A stretch of DNA of 57,214 bases from Lachnospiraceae bacterium UBA1760 (lineage in GTDB: Bacteria > Bacillota > Clostridia > Lachnospirales > Lachnospiraceae). Position numbers and translations under genes: made by a program. The stretch lies in the NCBI GenBank assembly GCA_002314775.1, contig DCHE01000059.1, forward strand, positions 7,214 through 64,427. The letters run 5' to 3'. The notes beneath the pieces were generated by a model. That model was not told the origin of the DNA, ran no database searches, and was given only the letters and a program-made list of their open reading frames with translations. Each line of letters opens with the position of its first letter. Position 1 is the stretch's first letter. Positions 35,819 through 44,347 of the stretch are shown one piece after another.

Positions 35819-36937
35819 TTAATAAACCTTAACTGTTCCTGTCTTGCTTCCAATATTGAATCTAGGTGATGTTGTGTCGTCTCCAGCTACCTTGAAGTAT
35901 ACAGGAATTCCTGTTGTATTCTGAACTGATACATTAACACCGTTAACATCTGCACCGTCAACTCTGTTTGTTGCCTTAACATATACTGTAAGGTCTGATG
36001 TAAGAATCTCTGTTGTGTACTTGCTTCCGCCGATTGAGTAATCTACAAAGTTCTTTCCATCTGATGAATAAACTGAAAGTACTACATCAGCTACTGCATT
36101 ATCTGATGAAGTTACGAAGGTTGCCTCGTCACCCTCATTTGAAGCGATGATGATACCTGATGTTGTATCATTAGCAGCGCTGTTAAGAAGCATGATAAGG
36201 TTATGTGTAGCTGCAATCTCAGAACCCTGAGTTGCTGCATACTTATCAACATTTGAAAGGTTTGAACCCTCACCACCTGTGAAGATGTTAGGTACTCCTG
36301 TTGGAACGCCTGTCTCAACTGTCTCTGGATTTCTCTCTGGTCCAGATACTGAGTATGTATCGAGTGTTACTGATCCTGTACAAATGCTTGTAACAGGATC
36401 GTACTGTACGTTCATTGTCGAAATGTTTGATCTGAATTTGTACTCTGCAATGTAGTTGAGGTAGTTCTTAACTCCCTCGTATGTGCCCTTGAACTGAATT
36501 GGGAATTCAGCCTTCTGGCAGATATAGCTTTCCTCTGCCTGACTCTCGTCAACGATAACCTGAGCGTCACTTGTTGTTGCACCCTGTCCAAGGATGTAGA
36601 ATGTAGATGGCTGACCCATCTGAATTGACTTGTGAATGAACTCGATCTGAGATTCAACACCCTTTAAGAACATAACTGTTGTCTCCTGATTTAAATCAGC
36701 AGGGTAATCTACTAACTCTTTTGTGAATTCCTCATTAAACTCTTTGATTTCCTTCTCATATACATCTCTCTTAGCTTCCTTAGCCTTAAGATCATTGTAC
36801 TTAGACTGGAGTGTTGCAATCTCACCGTTAAGTGTGTCAATCTTTGTCTTTGTTGGTGAAATTACATATAAATATGCAACTACAATAATTGCTACAGCAG
36901 CAAGTCCAAGTAATAATTTCTTATCTGAATCTTTCAT
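35819..36937 (-). CDS. pilO: PilO-like type IV pilus inner-membrane protein
   Basis: This is a bitopic membrane protein that in type IV pilus machines forms the alignment subcomplex with PilN. The N-terminus DKKLLLGLAAVAIIVVAYLYV is a single membrane helix. A coiled coil follows (about 32-75), then a ferredoxin-like domain around 90-205. The C-terminal 160 residues are an additional Thr/Ser-rich region not found in the usual 200-residue PilO. AGGAGGG precedes the ATG. It lies 19 bp after the fused pilM-pilN and before the prepilins, exactly the PilMNO order. Confidence 0.8.
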   Translation of the reverse strand: MKDSDKKLLLGLAAVAIIVVAYLYVISPTKTKIDTLNGEIATLQSKYNDLKAKEAKRDVYEKEIKEFNEEFTKELVDYPADLNQETTVMFLKGVESQIEFIHKSIQMGQPSTFYILGQGATTSDAQVIVDESQAEESYICQKAEFPIQFKGTYEGVKNYLNYIAEYKFRSNISTMNVQYDPVTSICTGSVTLDTYSVSGPERNPETVETGVPTGVPNIFTGGEGSNLSNVDKYAATQGSEIAATHNLIMLLNSAANDTTSGIIIASNEGDEATFVTSSDNAVADVVLSVYSSDGKNFVDYSIGGSKYTTEILTSDLTVYVKATNRVDGADVNGVNVSVQNTTGIPVYFKVAGDDTTSPRFNIGSKTGTVKVY

Positions 36938-36956
36938 GCTTAATCCCTCCTATTCC

Positions 36957-38555
36957 TTACTCTGCATCAGTTTCTTCAGCAACTTCTGCTGCTGGTGCCT
37001 TATACTTACACTCAAGTGTAAATCTGTAATATGCACTAGTTGAACCATCTGCCTCAACTAATGTCATCGAAGAAACGAATACATCCTCAATACAGCTAAT
37101 TGTCTTAAGGTTTACAATAAACTGTGCAACATCATCATAGGTTGCTGCCTTTCCAGGAATACTGATTGAATCTGTACTAGCAGTAAATGAATCAAGTGAA
37201 ATGTTCTTTGGAGTCTTCTCCTCGAGATTATTGATGAACTCAAGTGCCTGCTCATTTAATACATATGTAGAACCTGACATAGCCTTAACATCATCAAGTC
37301 TTGCCTTAGCCTGAGCATGCTGATTGATAATATTCTCAATATCACTGATTCCAGCTATCTGCTGCTCTAATGCAGCCTTCTCTGACTCAAGATTACTCTT
37401 CTTATTGTACATTACAAATGAAGCTGCTCCAGCTACAAGTGCAGCAACAACAACAGCTGCAACATATGGTGCAACTCCTGCTCCACCGCCAGCGCTTGAA
37501 CTCTTAGAACCTGGCATAGCAAATCCCATAGGATTCATAGCAGCACCGATTGGTGTGATTAAGTATACTGGGCTGTATACCTTGAGGTCGATTGATGGAT
37601 CGAACTTGATATTGTAAAGGCTATCCATGATTCTAGTCTGAACATTGAGCTGAATCTTGAAGAGACCATCAATACCCTTGATAAGTGCTCCATCTCCTGT
37701 AAGGAATACATCATCGATTGGAGTATCTGGATTCTTACTAGCGTAGTAGTCCATAACTCTTCCGATGTTGCTGATAAGATATCTGAATGCTCCTGTTGCC
37801 TCATTATCATCGAAGTCAACAGTGATGATTCTCTCGTTCTGTAACATAGTCATAGCTGTTGTAGCATCTACATTCTTCTCATCCATAACTACGTTTACTA
37901 CTGTGTTTGTTCCGTATGGAACGTTTCTCTGAAGTAAAAGCTTGTCGCCCTGTACAATATTAAGTACTGTCGACTCACTTCCAAGCTGAATAACCATTGT
38001 GGTTGAGTTAGCTGTTGTCTGTGTCTTGATGAGCTGTAACATTGAATTACCAATGTAATCAAGTGAAACAACCTTAAGTCCACAAGCTGCACCTAAATCA
38101 TAGTAAGCACTTACCATTGTAAGAGGTGCTGCAACTGCCATAACTCTCATCTTCTTATTACCTTCAGCATCTGTAAGTGTCTCAAGAAGTGAGTGAGAAA
38201 CCACATAGTCTTCTATATTTACTGGGAAATAATCTGAAGCATTTGCATTGATGATTCCCTTGATTGATTTCTCCTTTGTGTAAGGTATCTCTACCTCTCT
38301 GTTTACGATCTTTGTTGAAGACATTACGAAGATTGCATTCTTATTAGAAATGCCAGCATCGCTTAACTGTCTCTTGATTTCTGATGCAATTCTGTCTGCA
38401 TCTCTGATTACACCGTCCTCATATGAATCCTCTGGAGTTTCAAATATGAGTACCTTGTGAATGTTTGTCTGCTTTTTCTGTGAAGCAGTGATTTCAATAA
38501 TAGTAATACTTTCGTTTGTGATGTCTATTGATAAGACTTTATTACTTTTTGCCAT
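36957..38555 (-). CDS. Fused PilM-PilN protein
   Basis: The 532-residue protein joins two parts of the pilus alignment complex. Residues about 1-340 are an actin-like PilM ATPase: VLSIDITNESITIIEI phosphate-1 loop, VIQLGSESTVLNIVQG, and VFLTGDGALIKGIDGLF. A glycine/serine linker leads to one membrane helix (about 363-385). After it come a coiled coil (about 388-430) and a PilN-type domain ending LECKYKAPAA. In most bacteria PilM is cytoplasmic and PilN separate, and PilN binds PilM by a short N-terminal peptide; here they are covalently joined. It is the first gene after a long structured leader. GGGAGG lies seven bases before the ATG. Confidence 0.85.
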   Translation of the reverse strand: MAKSNKVLSIDITNESITIIEITASQKKQTNIHKVLIFETPEDSYEDGVIRDADRIASEIKRQLSDAGISNKNAIFVMSSTKIVNREVEIPYTKEKSIKGIINANASDYFPVNIEDYVVSHSLLETLTDAEGNKKMRVMAVAAPLTMVSAYYDLGAACGLKVVSLDYIGNSMLQLIKTQTTANSTTMVIQLGSESTVLNIVQGDKLLLQRNVPYGTNTVVNVVMDEKNVDATTAMTMLQNERIITVDFDDNEATGAFRYLISNIGRVMDYYASKNPDTPIDDVFLTGDGALIKGIDGLFKIQLNVQTRIMDSLYNIKFDPSIDLKVYSPVYLITPIGAAMNPMGFAMPGSKSSSAGGGAGVAPYVAAVVVAALVAGAASFVMYNKKSNLESEKAALEQQIAGISDIENIINQHAQAKARLDDVKAMSGSTYVLNEQALEFINNLEEKTPKNISLDSFTASTDSISIPGKAATYDDVAQFIVNLKTISCIEDVFVSSMTLVEADGSTSAYYRFTLECKYKAPAAEVAEETDAE

Positions 38556-38850
38556 CCTATAGCCTCCCTCGCTAAATCAGTAGTTTAAATTTTTCGGGAC
38601 AATGCCCACCATACTCAGGCTCCAGCTTATAAGCTGTTCACCCCATAACATAAAGTTATGAAAAAATCCAATATATAATTGGATAAAGTGCAAAGGCTTA
38701 GCCCTGCTTTTTGTTGCATGTCCAACTGCACAAATATTAAATATTCTCTTTGCAGTCAGATGTAACTCTGCAACAATCCGCTGCCAGCCTATCAGCAAGC
38801 CGGTTGCTGCGCTAAGTTTATCGTCATCGTCTCCTATTCTTCGAACAAAA
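38556..38850 (-). promoter_or_regulatory. Structured 5' leader of the pilMN operon, riboswitch-like
   Basis: About 300 nt without a credible gene hold an unusual density of hairpins. From the 5' side on the minus strand there is an 8-bp perfect stem TTGTTGCA/TGCAACAA (38769-38776 with 38711-38718) enclosing ACTGCA/TGCAGT (38751-38756 with 38725-38730). Next comes ATCCAAT/ATTGGAT (38678-38684 with 38666-38672) followed by TTTTTC, then CATAAC/GTTATG (38644-38660), the palindrome CAGCTTATAAGCTG (38623-38636) and GGG/CCC (38596-38607). The third hairpin plus U run could be an attenuator. I could not match it to a known riboswitch consensus, including c-di-GMP classes I and II. A weak promoter (TTGCGG, 18 bases, TATTAC at 38852-38881) lies at its start. 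Confidence 0.55.
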
Positions 38851-38880
38851 CGTAATATGAATAAAAAACCGCTGACCGCA

Positions 38881-38931
38881 AAAAAACCGATTATGTATCA
38901 CGAAGTTTATTCTTGATACACTGCAATCAGT
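38881..38931 (-). terminator. Intrinsic terminator after the PilD-like gene
   Basis: On the minus strand ACTGATT (38925-38931) pairs with AATCGGT (38886-38892), and inside it TGTATCA pairs perfectly with TGATACA. A run of six Ts follows at 38881-38886. This closes the pilC-pilA-pilD' transcript and separates it from the pilMN leader. Confidence 0.8.
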
Positions 38932-38961
38932 TCAAAACTTATGAATGTTTCTTTTATTATA

Positions 38962-39342
38962 TTATAAATCTTTTTTATAATACTTATTATATAGAAGCAT
39001 TCCAAATACTATTGCGGCGGATATGCACAGGCAGTAAAGAATCGTTTTGATATGAACACCACTGACGAGGTAAAGTGTCATATAACAAACACCGTTTAAT
39101 AATTCTATCAACGGATATTGTATTGAAATCTTTTCTTTACAATACCTGCACTTCCCACCAAGAAAAATGTAACTAAATATAGGAATCATATCGTACCACT
39201 TGAGTTCATGCTCGCATGATGCACATCGAGATCTACCTGTGAGACTGTTATGCTTTGGTATCCTGATTATCAGAACATTCAGCATGCTCCCAATAAATAT
39301 ACCATACATAAAGCTCACAAAGCATATCTCAAATGTTAACAT
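38962..39342 (-). CDS. Truncated prepilin peptidase-like protein, N-terminal domain only
   Basis: The 126-residue protein corresponds to the first third of PilD/GspO. It has a membrane helix with FIGSMLNVLIIRIP, then the four-cysteine module RCASCEHELKWYD...GKCRYCKEKISIQYP, then LIELLNGVCY. One further membrane helix follows, and the protein ends at YNKYYKKDL. The two catalytic aspartates (in the helix after the cysteine module and in the later GxGD) are absent, so it cannot be the prepilin protease by itself. The DNA after the stop has no frame continuing the domain and holds a terminator instead. It lies 32 bp after the major pilin gene. An intact peptidase is expected elsewhere in the genome. 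Confidence 0.88.
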   Translation of the reverse strand: MLTFEICFVSFMYGIFIGSMLNVLIIRIPKHNSLTGRSRCASCEHELKWYDMIPIFSYIFLGGKCRYCKEKISIQYPLIELLNGVCYMTLYLVSGVHIKTILYCLCISAAIVFGMLLYNKYYKKDL

Positions 39343-39374
39343 ATAACCCCTTTAAAATCCGTTACGCAATCAGA

Positions 39375-39836
39375 TTACTGGTAATCAGCACAGATTGTTG
39401 GCTGGATTGTCCACTTAGATGAGCCACCCTCAAGACAAACTGTGATCTGTCCCTTGTTGTCAATGTATACTGTGAATGAATCAGCGCCATTCTTTGTGTA
39501 CTTAACACCAGGGATTGTTGAAAGGTTTGAAGAAACCTCTGTACTAAATACAGCGCTGTAAGCTGAAAGTGACTTGTTTGAAACCTTAACCATAAGTACT
39601 CCAGGAGCTGAAGCTGTCTTAGTAGCTACCTGAACCTCATCATAAGCTGCCTCGTTAGCAAGTGCTGAATCTACAGCTGTCTTAATTGTACCAGCTGCTG
39701 TGATATCGTTTGACTTTCTTGACTTATCAATGTATCTGATAAGTGCTGGAGCGATTGAAGCTGCAAGAATAGCCATGATAGCGATAACGATAATAAGTTC
39801 TACAAGTGAGAAACCTTTGTTGTTCATTTTTTTCAT
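39375..39836 (-). CDS. pilA: Major type IV pilin (PilA-like)
   Basis: This is the probable main pilus subunit. MKKMNNKG is cleaved before FSLVELIIVIAIMAILAAS with Glu at +5, and the mature protein is about 145 residues, the size of a typical Gram-positive pilin. The C-terminal loop has two cysteines (in TVCLEGG and PTICADYQ) that could form the D-region disulfide. AAGGAGAG precedes the ATG, and the 5' region carries several hairpins. It lies between pilC and the PilD-like gene and has its own leader, consistent with high, separately tuned expression. Confidence 0.92.
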   Translation of the reverse strand: MKKMNNKGFSLVELIIVIAIMAILAASIAPALIRYIDKSRKSNDITAAGTIKTAVDSALANEAAYDEVQVATKTASAPGVLMVKVSNKSLSAYSAVFSTEVSSNLSTIPGVKYTKNGADSFTVYIDNKGQITVCLEGGSSKWTIQPTICADYQ

Positions 39837-39869
39837 AATTTTTACTCTCCTTAAATTTTATTATATAAT

Positions 39870-39943
39870 CACCGCCTCGTCCGGTGAAAATATCGAAATG
39901 ATATTTAATATAGAAGAAACTCCTTCGAATAAGTTCCTTCGAA
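39870..39943 (-). promoter_or_regulatory. Hairpin-rich leader of the major pilin gene
   Basis: The 135-bp gap before pilA has, on the minus strand, two directly repeated TTCGAAGGA units (39935-39943 and 39921-39929), an AAATATC/GATATTT hairpin (39888-39906) and a CACCG/CGGTG hairpin (39870-39886). TATATAAT lies just before the ribosome site. The second TTCGAAGGA unit reads as GAAGGAG, a mock ribosome site. This could be a processing or stability element that sets pilin levels. Confidence 0.4.
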
Positions 39944-39971
39944 GTGTTGTCTTCTTGATGAAATTGATATC

Positions 39972-41171
39972 TTAGTAGCTATCAACCGCATCGTACATTG
40001 AAAGGATAGGTGAGTAGATAGCAAGTACCATACCACCAACTACAACGGCCATAACAACGATTACGAGTGGCTCCATCATAGCTGTAAGTGCATCAGCTGC
40101 ATTATCAACCTCTTCCTCGAAGAAGTCAGCAACCTTACTCATCATATCTTCAATATTACCTGTCTCCTCACCGATATGCATCATCTGAGGAAGCATAATT
40201 GGGAATAAATCCATATCTTTGATAGGCTTAGAAAGTGGAACACCCTTTGCAACCTGGTTCTTACAATCCATAACGCCTTCTCTGATAACCTTATTCTTAA
40301 GTACCTTAGCTGTCTGATCAACTGCATCGATAAGCGAAATACCTGATGCAAGAAGTGTTGCAAGAGTTCTTGCAAATGTCGCTGCTGCTGACTTGATAAC
40401 AAGATTAGAAATAATTGGAAGCTTAATTGCTGCACTAGCGAAGAATAACTCACCAGCTGGGCTCTTCTTAAACATCTTAATACCAAATACGATAGCGGCT
40501 ACTACAATAAGTACTATATACCACTTAGATGTAAGGAAATTACTCATATCAACAAGTAACTGTGTTGCCTTAGGAAGTGTTGCTCCCATCTCCTTGAACA
40601 TGTTTGCAAATGTAGGAATAACAGTTGCAAGCATTACGATAACTACGACAAGTACTACGATAAGAATAACGATAGGATATGTCATAGCACCCTTAATCTT
40701 ACTCTGGATATGTCCATCCTTCTCGAACTGAACTGCAAGTCTTTCGAAGCAGACCTCCATATTACCTGATGACTCACCTGCTGCAACCATATTTACAAGC
40801 ATTGGTGGGAACACCTTTGGATTAATTCTGAATGCGTCAGCAAGAGTACCACCCTTCTGAACATGTGTCTGTGCCTCTTTAAGTGCATCCTTAAGTGTCT
40901 TGTTATCCATCTGCTCTGAAATCATCTCTAGAGCTGCGATAATAGGAACACCCGCTCTTAAGATAGATGCGAACTGCTTACAGAAGAGTGAAAGATCCTT
41001 GGTCTTAACCTTCTTCTTTCTACTGCTCTTGCTTGCTTTTTCATCAATCTCAAGAATGTTGAAGCCTTCCTGCTTCAGTTTGTCTTTTGCTTTTTCCTGG
41101 CTTGCTGCTTCAATGGTTCCTTTTTTCTGCTTACCACTGCTGTCCAGGACTTTGTAACTGTACTGTGCCAT
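39972..41171 (-). CDS. pilC: Type IV pilus inner-membrane platform protein PilC
   Basis: This polytopic membrane protein links the ATPases to the growing pilus. The 399 residues follow the family plan: an N-terminal cytoplasmic part beginning AQYSYKVLDSSGKQKKGTIEA, a first GspF domain (about 70-190; LSLFCKQFASILRAGVPI), a membrane helix, a second GspF domain (about 270-390; FARTLATLLASGISLIDAV) and C-terminal helices. I start at 41171 because GGAGGA lies six bases upstream; a frame from 41210 would run through that site. It has a good promoter 95 bp upstream. Confidence 0.93.
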   Translation of the reverse strand: MAQYSYKVLDSSGKQKKGTIEAASQEKAKDKLKQEGFNILEIDEKASKSSRKKKVKTKDLSLFCKQFASILRAGVPIIAALEMISEQMDNKTLKDALKEAQTHVQKGGTLADAFRINPKVFPPMLVNMVAAGESSGNMEVCFERLAVQFEKDGHIQSKIKGAMTYPIVILIVVLVVVIVMLATVIPTFANMFKEMGATLPKATQLLVDMSNFLTSKWYIVLIVVAAIVFGIKMFKKSPAGELFFASAAIKLPIISNLVIKSAAATFARTLATLLASGISLIDAVDQTAKVLKNKVIREGVMDCKNQVAKGVPLSKPIKDMDLFPIMLPQMMHIGEETGNIEDMMSKVADFFEEEVDNAADALTAMMEPLVIVVMAVVVGGMVLAIYSPILSMYDAVDSY

Positions 41172-41219
41172 TGCATTTCCTCCGACCCATATTTTTTTGA
41201 GCGATTCCACTCTTTTTTT

Positions 41220-41259
41220 AGAAACATCAAAAGGGCAGAACTACTCACTCTGCGTTTCT
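41220..41259 (-). promoter_or_regulatory. Nested hairpin in the pilC 5' leader
   Basis: AGAAAC (41254-41259 complement) pairs with GTTTCT (41220-41225 complement), and inside GCAGA pairs with TCTGC. It begins about 10 bases after the predicted -10 box. A run of A follows on the transcribed strand, so it is not a terminator; it may protect the 5' end or bind a regulator. The rest of the 231-bp gap to pilT is AT-rich with no gene. Confidence 0.45.
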
Positions 41260-41265
41260 ATCAAG

Positions 41266-41294
41266 ATAATACAATAATTTAGATATTTTTGCAA
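41266..41294 (-). promoter_or_regulatory. Promoter for pilC-pilA
   Basis: TTGCAA (41289-41294), 17 bases, then TATTAT (41266-41271) on the minus strand, starting 95 bp before the pilC ATG. It is a near-consensus sigma-A match, suggesting that pilC and pilA can be expressed separately from pilB and pilT. Confidence 0.65.
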
Positions 41295-41402
41295 TAATTT
41301 TAACAAGAAATATGTATAATTTGTAAATTATTTACTAACACATTTTGTCAAAATTACCAAATTTCTTAATTATCGGTTGATAAAATTCATAATTTTACTA
41401 AT

Positions 41403-42458
41403 TTAATATAAGTTTTTCTTCATACTTACCTGATCCTGGGCAAAGAGAAGAGCATTTTCTCTCGAGATAATGTCGTTCTTGTATAAATCAACAAGTGAAT
41501 CATCCATTGTGATCATACCCATACCCTTTGAAGTCTGGATTGTCGACTGGATCTGGTGTGTCTTAGCTTCACGTACAAGGCTTCGAATAGCTGGTGTAGC
41601 AAGCATAACCTCGAATGCTGCAACTCGTCCTCTTGAATTCTTAGTAGGAATAAGCTGCTGAGAGATAACTCCCTCGATAACCATAGCAAGCTGAATACGA
41701 ATCTGCTGCTGCTGATGAGGTGGGAATACGTCGATAATACGGTCGATTGTAGCTGCCGAACCAATTGTATGAAGTGTTGAAAATACAAGATGTCCTGTCT
41801 CAGCCGCTGTGATAGCGATTGAAATTGTCTCAGGATCTCGCATCTCTCCTACGAGGATAATATCAGGGTCCTCACGGAGTGCAGCTCTAAGTGCATTATC
41901 AAATGAAAGTGTATCCATACCAAGCTCACGCTGGTTAACAATTGACTTCTTATGCTTATGAATATACTCGATAGGATCCTCAAGAGTGATAATATGCTCT
42001 GAAAGATTCTCGTTAGCCTTATTAATAATAGAAGCAAGTGTTGTTGATTTTCCTGAACCTGTAGGTCCTGTTACAAGTACAAGTCCTCTCTTCTTCTTGT
42101 AAAGCTCAACTACTGCTGGCGGAAGTCCTAACTGATCTGGCTTTGGAATGATTGTATCAATCTTTCTGTAAGCAGCAGCCATATTACCCTTATCCATGAA
42201 AACATTAACACGGAAACGTGCTCCGCCTGGAACCTGGTAAGCAAAGTCACACTCACCTCTGTCCTTAAGGATTGCCTTCTGTCTCTCGTTCATTGTTGAA
42301 GCAATTGTCTCTGCAACGCTCTGTGGATCAAGTGGTGGAGTATCTACATCAATAAGAGAACCGTGAATTCTGAACTTTGGTGGAATTCCGTTTGCAAGAT
42401 GGATATCCGATGCATTCTGCTCTGCTGCCATTGTAAGCAGCTCATTCATATTTATCAT
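41403..42458 (-). CDS. pilT: Type IV pilus retraction ATPase PilT
   Basis: This hexameric cytoplasmic ATPase drives pilus retraction. The 351-residue protein has the PAS-like N-terminal domain (SDIHLANGIPPKFRIHG), Walker A GPTGSGKSTTLASI, an Asp box TLEDPIEYIHKHKKS, Walker B LREDPDIILVGEMRDPET and a His box with STLHT. The retraction-specific AIRSLVREAKTHQI matches the AIRNLIRE motif of PilT and distinguishes it from PilB. I begin at the ATG at 42458 with GAAAGGA upstream; a TTG-started frame at 42476 begins inside that site. It lies 51 bp after pilB, so motile, retractable pili are expected. Confidence 0.95.
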   Translation of the reverse strand: MINMNELLTMAAEQNASDIHLANGIPPKFRIHGSLIDVDTPPLDPQSVAETIASTMNERQKAILKDRGECDFAYQVPGGARFRVNVFMDKGNMAAAYRKIDTIIPKPDQLGLPPAVVELYKKKRGLVLVTGPTGSGKSTTLASIINKANENLSEHIITLEDPIEYIHKHKKSIVNQRELGMDTLSFDNALRAALREDPDIILVGEMRDPETISIAITAAETGHLVFSTLHTIGSAATIDRIIDVFPPHQQQQIRIQLAMVIEGVISQQLIPTKNSRGRVAAFEVMLATPAIRSLVREAKTHQIQSTIQTSKGMGMITMDDSLVDLYKNDIISRENALLFAQDQVSMKKNLY

Positions 42459-42509
42459 TGATTTGTATCCTTTCAAAAAAATTTGTATAAGTTTTATATT
42501 ATAACACTC

Positions 42510-44237
42510 TTAGTATTCATCACCAGTCTCGTAAACAATCTTCTTCATCTCACTAAGTGCTGTAATACCATTAAGAACGTGCTTTGCAGCACCCATCTTA
42601 AGTGTTGTCATACCCTCTTCAAGAGCCTGCTTTTCGATGACATCAGCTGTAGCTCCTCTTGCGATAACCGCCTGGAGTCCCTTTGAAACTGGCATCATCT
42701 CGTAAACACCAATTCGTCCTGCAAATCCAGTGTCATTGCAAAGTGGACAGCCAACTGGCTCGTAAATAACTACATCATCCTCGATATCCTCTTCCTTGAT
42801 TCCGAGAATCTTCTTCTCATCCTCATCTGCAAGTCTTGGCTGCTTACAAGAGGTACAAAGTCTTCTTACAAGACGCTGAGCGATAACTCCTACTAACGCA
42901 TCACCTGCAACGTATGGCTCAATACCCATATCGATAATACGAGTAACTGTTGATGCGGCTGAGTTTGTATGGAGTGTAGATACAACAAGGTGTCCTGTGA
43001 TAGCCGCCTGAACCGCGATACCAGCAGTCTCACCGTCTCGAATCTCTCCTATCATGATGATATCAGGGTCCTGACGGAGGATAGAACGAAGGGCTGCGGC
43101 GAATGTCATCTCAGCCTTAACGTTAACCTGTACCTGATTGATACCATCAATATTAGCCTCGACAGGGTCCTCAACAGTGATGATATTAACATCTTCCTTG
43201 TTGAGCTCTGAAAGAGATGTGTAAAGTGTTGTTGATTTACCAGAACCTGTAGGTCCTGTAACAAGGATAATTCCATGTGGGTTACTGAGGATACCATCGA
43301 ATACCTTAATCTCCTCAGGTGTAAATCCAAGTCCGCTCTTAGGCTTTGTAAGACCGTCCTTGGAGGTAAGTCTCATAACAGTTTTTTCTCCGTATACTGT
43401 TGGAAGCATAGATACACGGACATCAAACTCTTTTCTATCTACCATAATGGTGATACGACCGTCCTGAGGCTTTCTCTTCTCGGCGATATCCATACCACCG
43501 ATAATCTTAATACGTGCACTGATAGCAGCGAGAATACTGTAATCGTAGCTCATAACCTGCTTAAGAGCACCATCAATACGATATCTGACTCTTACTGATG
43601 TCTCCATTGGCTCGATATGAATATCGGAAGCTCTCTGTCTAACACCACCCTCAATAATCTGCTTAACGAGAAGAACGATTGGAGAGTTATCGATATCACT
43701 CTGAGCCATATCGGCTTCTTCCTGAGTAATCTCCATCGATTCTCTTTCTTTTCTATATAACTCAGCAGCCTCCATAGCCTGCTGGCTACCATAGTATTTT
43801 CCGATTGCTTCAACAATGTCATCCTCAAAGGCGAGCATTGGTTCAACCTGAAGTCCTGTTGATATTGCTATATCGTCGATAGCAACAATATCCATAGGAT
43901 CCGACATGGCAACCTTAAGAATATTAGGGTTGTCTTCATCATAACAGATAGGAATAAGCTTATTCTTATTAACAATACTCTCAGGAACAAGTCTTATAAT
44001 TTCCTCCTCAATCTTACAAGACTTAACCTCAATAAAATCGATTCCCATCTGTGTGGTAAGTACTGTGATAAGAAGCTCTCTAGAAATGAAGCCCATATCC
44101 ATGATTACATTACCAATCTTGCCACCAGTCTCCTTCTGTTTGGCAAGTGCCTCTTTTAACTCTTCCTCCGTAATAGCGCCTGCTTCTACAAGCAAATCAC
44201 CGATACGAATCTTTTTTCTTGCACCAGTTATTCGCAT
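42510..44237 (-). CDS. pilB: Type IV pilus extension ATPase PilB
   Basis: This is the GspE-type ATPase that powers pilus assembly. The 575 residues contain the N-terminal MshEN-like helical domain (RIGDLLVEAGAITEEEL, GKIGNVIMDMGFIS), a second N-domain (IVLLVKQIIEGGVRQRASDIHIEP), Walker A GPTGSGKSTTLYTSL, Walker B LRQDPDIIMIGEIRDGET and a four-cysteine zinc site (RRLCTSCKQP and VGCPLCND). MshEN domains in some PilB proteins bind c-di-GMP; whether this one does is not decidable here. The first pil gene of the locus. The start is the ATG at 44237. A GGAGAGG lies 13 bases upstream and a small in-frame-stop ATG lies between. Confidence 0.95.
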   Translation of the reverse strand: MRITGARKKIRIGDLLVEAGAITEEELKEALAKQKETGGKIGNVIMDMGFISRELLITVLTTQMGIDFIEVKSCKIEEEIIRLVPESIVNKNKLIPICYDEDNPNILKVAMSDPMDIVAIDDIAISTGLQVEPMLAFEDDIVEAIGKYYGSQQAMEAAELYRKERESMEITQEEADMAQSDIDNSPIVLLVKQIIEGGVRQRASDIHIEPMETSVRVRYRIDGALKQVMSYDYSILAAISARIKIIGGMDIAEKRKPQDGRITIMVDRKEFDVRVSMLPTVYGEKTVMRLTSKDGLTKPKSGLGFTPEEIKVFDGILSNPHGIILVTGPTGSGKSTTLYTSLSELNKEDVNIITVEDPVEANIDGINQVQVNVKAEMTFAAALRSILRQDPDIIMIGEIRDGETAGIAVQAAITGHLVVSTLHTNSAASTVTRIIDMGIEPYVAGDALVGVIAQRLVRRLCTSCKQPRLADEDEKKILGIKEEDIEDDVVIYEPVGCPLCNDTGFAGRIGVYEMMPVSKGLQAVIARGATADVIEKQALEEGMTTLKMGAAKHVLNGITALSEMKKIVYETGDEY

Positions 44238-44274
44238 TTAACCATACACCTCTCCAAATTTTATAGTTGTAGTC

Positions 44275-44280
44275 ATTATA
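44275..44280 (-). promoter_or_regulatory. -10 box of the pilB promoter (extended TG)
   Basis: On the minus strand TGCTATAAT occurs about 40 bases before the pilB ATG. The extended TG may compensate for the poor -35 region. Upstream is AGTAT/ATACT, a short hairpin followed by TTTTATT, which may weakly stop transcription from trhP. Confidence 0.5.
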
Positions 44281-44347
44281 GCATACTTTACATAACAATA
44301 AAAGTATTATTGATACTAAATGTACTATATATGTACAATATTACATG

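Noticed and set aside
38577..38798. 73-codon minus-strand reading frame in the pilMN leader
   Set aside because: The frame overlaps several strong hairpins, has no convincing ribosome site and its protein looks random; I read the DNA as a structured leader.
38556..38850. Known c-di-GMP-I or -II riboswitch in the pilMN leader
   Set aside because: The conserved GGCAAACC, GACGCAAAGC and GCCGGGTTGCC blocks of class I are absent, and the class II core was not found either.
41211..41260. Terminator before pilC
   Set aside because: The T run lies on the untranscribed strand; on the transcribed strand it is a run of A, so this is a leader hairpin, not a terminator.
44238..44256. Five-codon upstream frame before pilB (ATGGTTAAATGCGAATAA)
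   Set aside because: It overlaps the pilB start and could be a leader, but such short frames occur by chance and I have no further support.
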